This document shows, piece by piece, positions 59,154 to 64,000 of a stretch of DNA of 64,000 bases (within the stretch, counting starts at the first letter, position 1; every line of letters begins with the position of its first letter). The DNA comes from Pleurostoma richardsiae (taxonomy: Eukaryota; Ascomycota; Sordariomycetes; Calosphaeriales; Pleurostomataceae), in NCBI GenBank assembly GCA_030052745.1, contig JANBVO010000018.1, forward strand, positions 558,001 to 622,000, written 5' to 3'. The notes beneath the pieces are model-generated. The model made no database searches and was not told the DNA's origin. It saw only the letters and a list, made by a program, of their open reading frames with translations. A program made the translations under genes and the position numbers.

Positions 59154-61519
59154 TTACCAAAAGGTGCCATCATGTATCCCATCATACCGCTCCATGTATT
59201 GACAGAAGCTGTCGTCAAGAACTTGAGCCCCCATTGCGTCTGTTGACTCCATCATTCCCGGATTCATCATGAAGGCTGAAGCGTCATTGTAAGGCCCGCC
59301 ACCTCCGTCAAGCTTCGCCATGAGCACGTCTATCATCCTCGCGGCCCGCCTAGCATCCCAGGATAACTCGCTCATGGACTGCCAGATCTCGTGGGCGCGT
59401 GTGAGGGCTTGTCTGACGCCTCGAAGCTGACCATCGGACTCGATGAACACATTCGTCTCTTCCACGCTCCCGATCTTCGTGGCTGTGTTGTACAGGTACG
59501 TGCACAGCACCGACGTGGCCACGAGGAACTCATTCCACATCGAGGACGTCAGGCTCCATTGCATTCCCGAGAATGTGCCGTTTGGCTGCATCTCGGTGTG
59601 TAGCAGGTCTTGGTACCCGAGCATCTTCATGGCCGCTCCGACACACGTATGAACAGAGGTGGCGATCTCGGGAGCGACGTATCGGCTGTCGCACGGAGCT
59701 GCCAGAGCTCCGTTGGTCGCTGCATACCAGCGGTGCAGGAGGATTAGCCCCTTTTGAAAGATCATTGTCAGGGTGAGCTGGTCTAGGATGCTCCTGGCAG
59801 AGACTAGGAGACTCGCCGTGAGAGAGGTGTACTTCATACAGCTCGGGATGGAGTCGTAAGTGTCCCGCAGAAGCTTGTCAAGCTCTTTGACTGCAAGGGC
59901 CGAGGAATGACTCTCCTTGTCGATTGTCGTCGTTAGAGTCAGGTCAGATATACTAGCTATGGCCTTTGTCAATTGGAACCTGAAAATGATGAACGTGGCA
60001 GGGGTGACCTCTGTCAGAGGCCGGCCTTGCGGGAGCTCATCATTGTCTTCGTCGAAATCGGAGTCAAGAAGGTTTCGAGGAAGCCTCGTATCCCATTGTC
60101 CTTCTTTGACCATTCGGGGGACCCCCATCTGGATAGATAGCAGGGCGTCCACGGCGTAAACCACGATCCATAGTCGCCTGCGCATCTCAGCTTGGAAAGG
60201 TGAGACCTTGGAGAACTGTGAAGGCTCTCGATGGTACCCCATCCGTAGAGCCAGGCGGATAATCATCCCCGCCAAGAGCCAGTTCCCAGCAATCGCGTCA
60301 GGTCGGCTGACGTGCTCGACGAAGAGATAATGGCATAGAGTTTCGATACAGTATGGCCCTCCACGGCTAACGCCAGCGAGGACTATGCTCTGCGTCAGTT
60401 GCTTCAGGTACTTCGGTTCATATTCTTGGCCATGGATATGGTCGCGTCCAGGACCGTTAGGTGGCCCGGAGGTGACGTATGAGGCCAGAGCCATTATTCC
60501 GTACAGAAGAGCAAGCCATGCCATATCGACGCTGTAAGGATCTACCCAAAAGGCTTCATACTTCAGACATCGTCAGCCGGGATTTGACTTTTCGGACGGG
60601 TAGATGAGGGCCGGAGTACGAGATCAACATAAGAAAACAAAAGAAAGGGGACAAGAGCCCACCTGTCGCAGGAAAGACGGTACGTGGATTATCGAACTAC
60701 CTATAAATTACGTCAACGTTTAGAGTAAACTGCCATGGGGAGGAACTTCACCTACTTGGGGTGTTCGCTGTGAAGTAGAGGAAGATGAGACGGTCAACGA
60801 CGGACCGATCTGGCATAGCAGCTACCAGCTCTGCTTTGGTCGCTGCCGGAATGAAACTTGAAAAAAGCATCGGCCCCATAAAGCTCGGTCGGCCCACATT
60901 GCCGAGGTCGTTGGAAGCGAGGGCGGGCTGAGCCGGTGTCTCGTCCTGCTCTTGGAGCCGGAAGCAATCTCGCAATTCAGAGACATTTTCCAAGATGGCT
61001 GACCAGTGGGCGCTGCTGACGTACACCGTTTCGGATGGATTGATGCGCAAGCTCCCCGGCTCGGGCAGCTGAGGCGCCGCCGGCGGACTGGCGGCCGTTG
61101 AAGCGCCCGGCCTGAGCTGAGGCACTATGAGAGGCGCTGCGGAGGCTGAGTCAGTGCAAGAGTCGCTCGGGGACCGATCCGAGAGCGACAAGAGCATGCT
61201 TTCGAGCCGCTGAAGCCTGCTCTTGAAGGAGGCATTGGACCCAGCGGCCGGCTTGGGCCGTGCCGGAAGGTCATCGGGCGGAGGATATGTGCACGACGAG
61301 GATAAACCGCGGGCCTGGCATACTCGGCACGGCCGTTGGCGGTCACACTTGACCCTTGGATTGTCTTGTCAGTTGCCTTTGTTCTAGTCTTTCTCTACTA
61401 GATCAGGGAGTTGTCATCTACTTTCTCTGCCTGCATGAATCACAAGAGAGCTGCGGTTTGTCTCTTCGTCGGTTCGGCGGGACCGGCGACAAGCTATTCC
61501 CGGGAGGTCGACGGCTCAT
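59154..61519 (-). CDS. Zn2Cys6 fungal-type transcription factor
   Basis: Nuclear binuclear-cluster regulator. Four exons (61519-61422, 61354-60756, 60700-60663, 60560-59154; introns 66, 55 and 101 nt... the middle one is 60701-60755) give 713 residues. The zinc cluster is complete: Cys at 26, 29, 36, 42, 45 and 54 (CX2CX6CX5CX2CX8C) across the first intron. A coiled linker (RLQRLESML) follows. The fungal_trans middle homology region has VPSFLRQYEAFWVDPYS built from the 38-nt third exon, then MAWLALLYGIMALAS, LAGMIIRLALRMGYH and RRRLWIVVYAVDALLS. The start at MSRRPPGN is the closest ATG to the cluster, but the frame stays open upstream to 61792. The gene is divergent from a PDR-type ABC transporter across a promoter with a repeated CTCGGA motif, so it probably controls that pump and itself. 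Confidence 0.87.
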
Positions 61520-61902
61520 GCTTGCGTGGCGATCAACCTGGTGTGCATTCGGAGCACCTGGGCTGGTGTTGTGTCCGACCATCCGAGCTGCACCATCCGA
61601 GTCTGATCCTCCGAGTGCAAATGAAATAAGGAAAGGGAGGATTTTCCTTTGTTCCCCTCGGACAGGGGGGAAAACAACTAATAAGAACGCCGGGCCGCTC
61701 GGACGGTCGGACGATCGGGCGGAGAGGGTGCGAGTGGGCCGGGCCCTTGGAGATGCTTCTCCTGCCCGGTATCCCCACCATTCATCATTCATGTGCCCCT
61801 TCGACGCGCCCTCGCCTGGTTCTCTGCTTTGCTTCTTTCTATGGCTCTTTCTTTACTCGGCGCTCCTCGCCGCCGCCGCTCGCTAACTCACCGGCCGAGA
61901 AC
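61520..61902. promoter_or_regulatory. shared divergent promoter with a CTCGGA motif array
   Basis: CTCGGA/TCCGAG occurs five times: 61582-61587, 61596-61601 and 61610-61615 (each 14 bp from the next, same orientation), then 61657-61662 and 61698-61703 in the opposite orientation. Near-copies (TCCGAC, 61574-61579; GTCGGA, 61706-61711) flank them. A CGG cluster follows to about 61,722. CGG half-sites are what Zn2Cys6 factors bind, so this is the natural target region of the adjacent regulator. If the regulator actually starts upstream of 61519, part of this would also be coding. Confidence 0.55.
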
Positions 61903-64000
61903 ATGGCTTCAAACACCGATGGCTCCGGCATGGAGATGCGGCGCCGGCAGTCACAGGCGCAGGAATCACTAGACGTCCTGACGCGCATGGCCACGATCTT
62001 GCGCTCGCGAAGTATTCTGGTGGAGGATCACCAAATCGCTGTGGATGACCCTCGACTGGATCCGTCAAACCCACAATTCGACCACTTTCTCTGGGCACAA
62101 GCTGCGTTTCAGTCGCTTAACTGCGAAGGGGTTGTTCTCCAGCGCCAGGGTGTTGTCTTCTCCAACCTGTCCGTGAGCGGCTCAGCTGCTGCTCTCCAGT
62201 TTCAAGAGACCGTCTTGTCTACTTTCACAGTGCCCTTCCGTAAGCTTGCCAAACTCGTGCCGGGACGCAAGCCGACAGTTCAGCGCCATATTCTCCACAG
62301 CTTTGATGGCCTTCTGCAGAGCGGCGAGCTGCTGCTCGTCCTCGGTCGCCCTGGGAGTGGTTGCACGACGTTTCTCAAGACCATTTGCGGGCATTTGGGC
62401 GGTCTCAGGCTTGAGGGCGACAGTAACATTCACTATGAGGGTATTAGCTTTGAGCAGATGACGAAGCAGTTTCGTGGGGAGGTTGCGTACAACCAGGAGG
62501 TGGACGAGCATTTTCCTCATCTGACTGTCGGCGAGACGCTGGCCTTTGCCGCGTCGGCACGGACACCAAGCCAACGCCCCGGCGGTCTGACACGCGCTGC
62601 GTATGTCGACACCGTCGTCAAGGTCGTGATGGCAATGTTCGGTCTCTCCCACACTGTGAACACCAAAGTCGGAGACAACTTTGTGCACGGCGTCAGCGGT
62701 GGAGAACGCAAGCGTGTCAGCATCGCTGAGATGTTTCTCTCTCGGGTGCGCATCGGAGCGTGGGACAATAGCACCCGCGGCCTTGATGCCGCCTCTGCCC
62801 TGCAGTTTATCCAGTCTCTGCGTCTTTCTGCAAACCGGGGCAAAGCCTGCCACGCTGTGGCGGCCTATCAAGCTTCCGAGTCCATCTATGACCTGTTCGA
62901 CAGGGTAGTCGTCTTGTACGAGGGCTATGAGATCTTCTACGGTCCACGGGAGCGTGCTGTGGAGTACTTCGAAAAAATGGGCTGGCATCGAGATCCCCAG
63001 CAAGTGTCTCCCGACTTTCTAACAGCCGTCACCAACCCAGGAGAGAGGCGAGCGCGCTCCGGCATGGAAGAGAAAGTACCGCGCACTCCGACTGAGTTCT
63101 TCCGGCACTGGAAGCAGAGCGAGGATCATCGGCGGCTGATGGTGGAGATTGAGCAGTACCGGAAGCAGTATCCCCTTCACGGCAAGACACTCGAGGACTT
63201 CCAGGCTAGCCACACCAAGCAACAAGCCAAGCACTCTCGACCCCTGAGCCCTTATATTCTCTCTGTGCCCATGCAGACTAGGCTATGTCTGACACGGGCC
63301 TACCAACGGATGCGCAATGACCTCCCCACAACACTGTCGACCGTCTTCAACCAAGTTGCCTTGTCTCTCATCATTGGGTCCATTTTCTACAACTCGCCCA
63401 ACACAAGCAGCGCCTTCTTCCAGAAGGGTTCTGTACTCTTCTTCGCTGTCCTCATGAATGCGCTAATCACTATCACCGAGATTATGCAGCAATACGGCCA
63501 GCGTCCGATCGTGGACAAGCAGGCGAGATATGCCTTTGTCCATCCGGCCACCGAGGCCCTCGCAAGCGTGCTCTCCGACCTTCCGATCAAGCTAGCTCGT
63601 TGTACCGCTTTTTGTATCATCGTTTACTTCATGACGAACTTGCGGCGGGAGCCTGGCGCCTTCTTCGTGTTTTACCTGTTCATTATCACAACTATCATCA
63701 CGATGTCTGGTCTCTTCCGTACCTTAGCAGCTGTCACCAAGGTTGTAGGGCAAGCCATGGGTTTCGCTGGTATCATTATCATCTGCCTCATTGTATATAC
63801 GGGGTTCACTCTGCCGCAGACATACATGCGCCCATGGCTCTCGTGGATCCGCTGGATCAACCCCGCCTACTATGCTTTCGAAGCCCTGGTCAGCAACGAG
63901 TTCCACGGCCGCCAGTTCCAGTGCGGCTCCTTCATTCCACCCTACGGGACTGGGAACTCCACTGTGTGCTCAGCGGTAGGCGCCATACCGGGCCAGCAAT
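61903..64000 (+). CDS. PDR-type (ABCG) ABC transporter, 5' part
   Basis: Full-size pleiotropic-drug-resistance efflux pumps export xenobiotics and metabolites across the plasma membrane. The frame opens at the ATG at 61903 and runs unbroken to the window end (699 codons), covering NBD1 and TMD1; NBD2 and TMD2 lie outside. Seen are the Walker A GRPGSGCTT (residues ~148-156, with the Cys usual in the first site of fungal PDR pumps), VDEHFPHLTVGETLAFAA, signature VSGGERKRVSI (~264), Walker B-like WDNSTRGLDAAS (~287) and EGYEIFYGP. The membrane part begins QTRLCLTRAYQRM and includes the conserved NPAYYAFEALVSNEFHGRQFQC. It is divergent from the Zn2Cys6 regulator over 383 bp. Intact as far as visible. 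Confidence 0.9.
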   Translation, partial: MASNTDGSGMEMRRRQSQAQESLDVLTRMATILRSRSILVEDHQIAVDDPRLDPSNPQFDHFLWAQAAFQSLNCEGVVLQRQGVVFSNLSVSGSAAALQFQETVLSTFTVPFRKLAKLVPGRKPTVQRHILHSFDGLLQSGELLLVLGRPGSGCTTFLKTICGHLGGLRLEGDSNIHYEGISFEQMTKQFRGEVAYNQEVDEHFPHLTVGETLAFAASARTPSQRPGGLTRAAYVDTVVKVVMAMFGLSHTVNTKVGDNFVHGVSGGERKRVSIAEMFLSRVRIGAWDNSTRGLDAASALQFIQSLRLSANRGKACHAVAAYQASESIYDLFDRVVVLYEGYEIFYGPRERAVEYFEKMGWHRDPQQVSPDFLTAVTNPGERRARSGMEEKVPRTPTEFFRHWKQSEDHRRLMVEIEQYRKQYPLHGKTLEDFQASHTKQQAKHSRPLSPYILSVPMQTRLCLTRAYQRMRNDLPTTLSTVFNQVALSLIIGSIFYNSPNTSSAFFQKGSVLFFAVLMNALITITEIMQQYGQRPIVDKQARYAFVHPATEALASVLSDLPIKLARCTAFCIIVYFMTNLRREPGAFFVFYLFIITTIITMSGLFRTLAAVTKVVGQAMGFAGIIIICLIVYTGFTLPQTYMRPWLSWIRWINPAYYAFEALVSNEFHGRQFQCGSFIPPYGTGNSTVCSAVGAIPGQQ

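Noticed and set aside
61520-61792. N-terminal extension of the Zn2Cys6 regulator to an ATG at 61792
   Set aside because: The frame is open but the extension is Arg/Ser/Gly/Pro noise unlike fungal regulators and would overlay the CTCGGA array. The ATG at 61519 lies at the usual distance from the zinc cluster. Kept as a caveat.

Overview
The window is nuclear DNA of a filamentous ascomycete (Pezizomycotina, most likely a sordariomycete). The evidence is the short GT..AG introns of 46-101 nt with CTGAC-type branch sites, Zn2Cys6 and PDR-type ABC genes, an SSS urea-type transporter, and AT-rich blocks where CpA/TpG are almost gone. That last pattern is the scar of repeat-induced point mutation (RIP).

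Layout. (1) 0-7.4 kb is ordinary GC-balanced DNA with TAF11 and COX10, plus the 3' half of a broken fungal gene, a MULE transposase fragment and the tail of a regulator-like protein. (2) 7.4-10.2 kb is a transition zone with two RIP-hit relics: a GNAT/N-acyltransferase with one stop, and a wax-synthase-like membrane O-acyltransferase. (3) 10.39-32.9 kb is one AT-rich block made of three LTR retrotransposon fossils nested inside one another (Ty3/gypsy type). All are heavily decayed. (4) 33-47 kb is a gene graveyard: an SNF2-like ATPase relic fused to the 5' half of the broken gene from region 1, an FAD-monooxygenase scrap, an F-box relic, and relics of an HNH-like protein, an APH kinase and an acyl-protein-thioesterase-like hydrolase. 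Live genes in between are a small Trp/Asp-rich protein and an alpha-glucoside/sugar transporter. (5) 48.8-64 kb is a live accessory segment: a LaeA-like methyltransferase whose best gene model needs a 7-nt microexon, a urea-type SSS transporter convergent with an amidase (both fit nitrogen scavenging), a glycine-zipper protein, and a Zn2Cys6 regulator divergent from a PDR-type ABC transporter that runs off the window end.

Logic. The regulator/ABC pair shares a 383-bp promoter carrying a repeated CTCGGA motif, which suggests a self-contained efflux module. Most stop codons in the graveyard genes can be explained by C->T changes (CAG or CGA to stop, TGG to stop), so mild RIP seems to have silenced many single genes outside the transposon block. 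I found no CRISPR array, rRNA or convincing tRNA. All intron models are by eye from splice signals, reading-frame continuity and remembered family sequence. No search was run.
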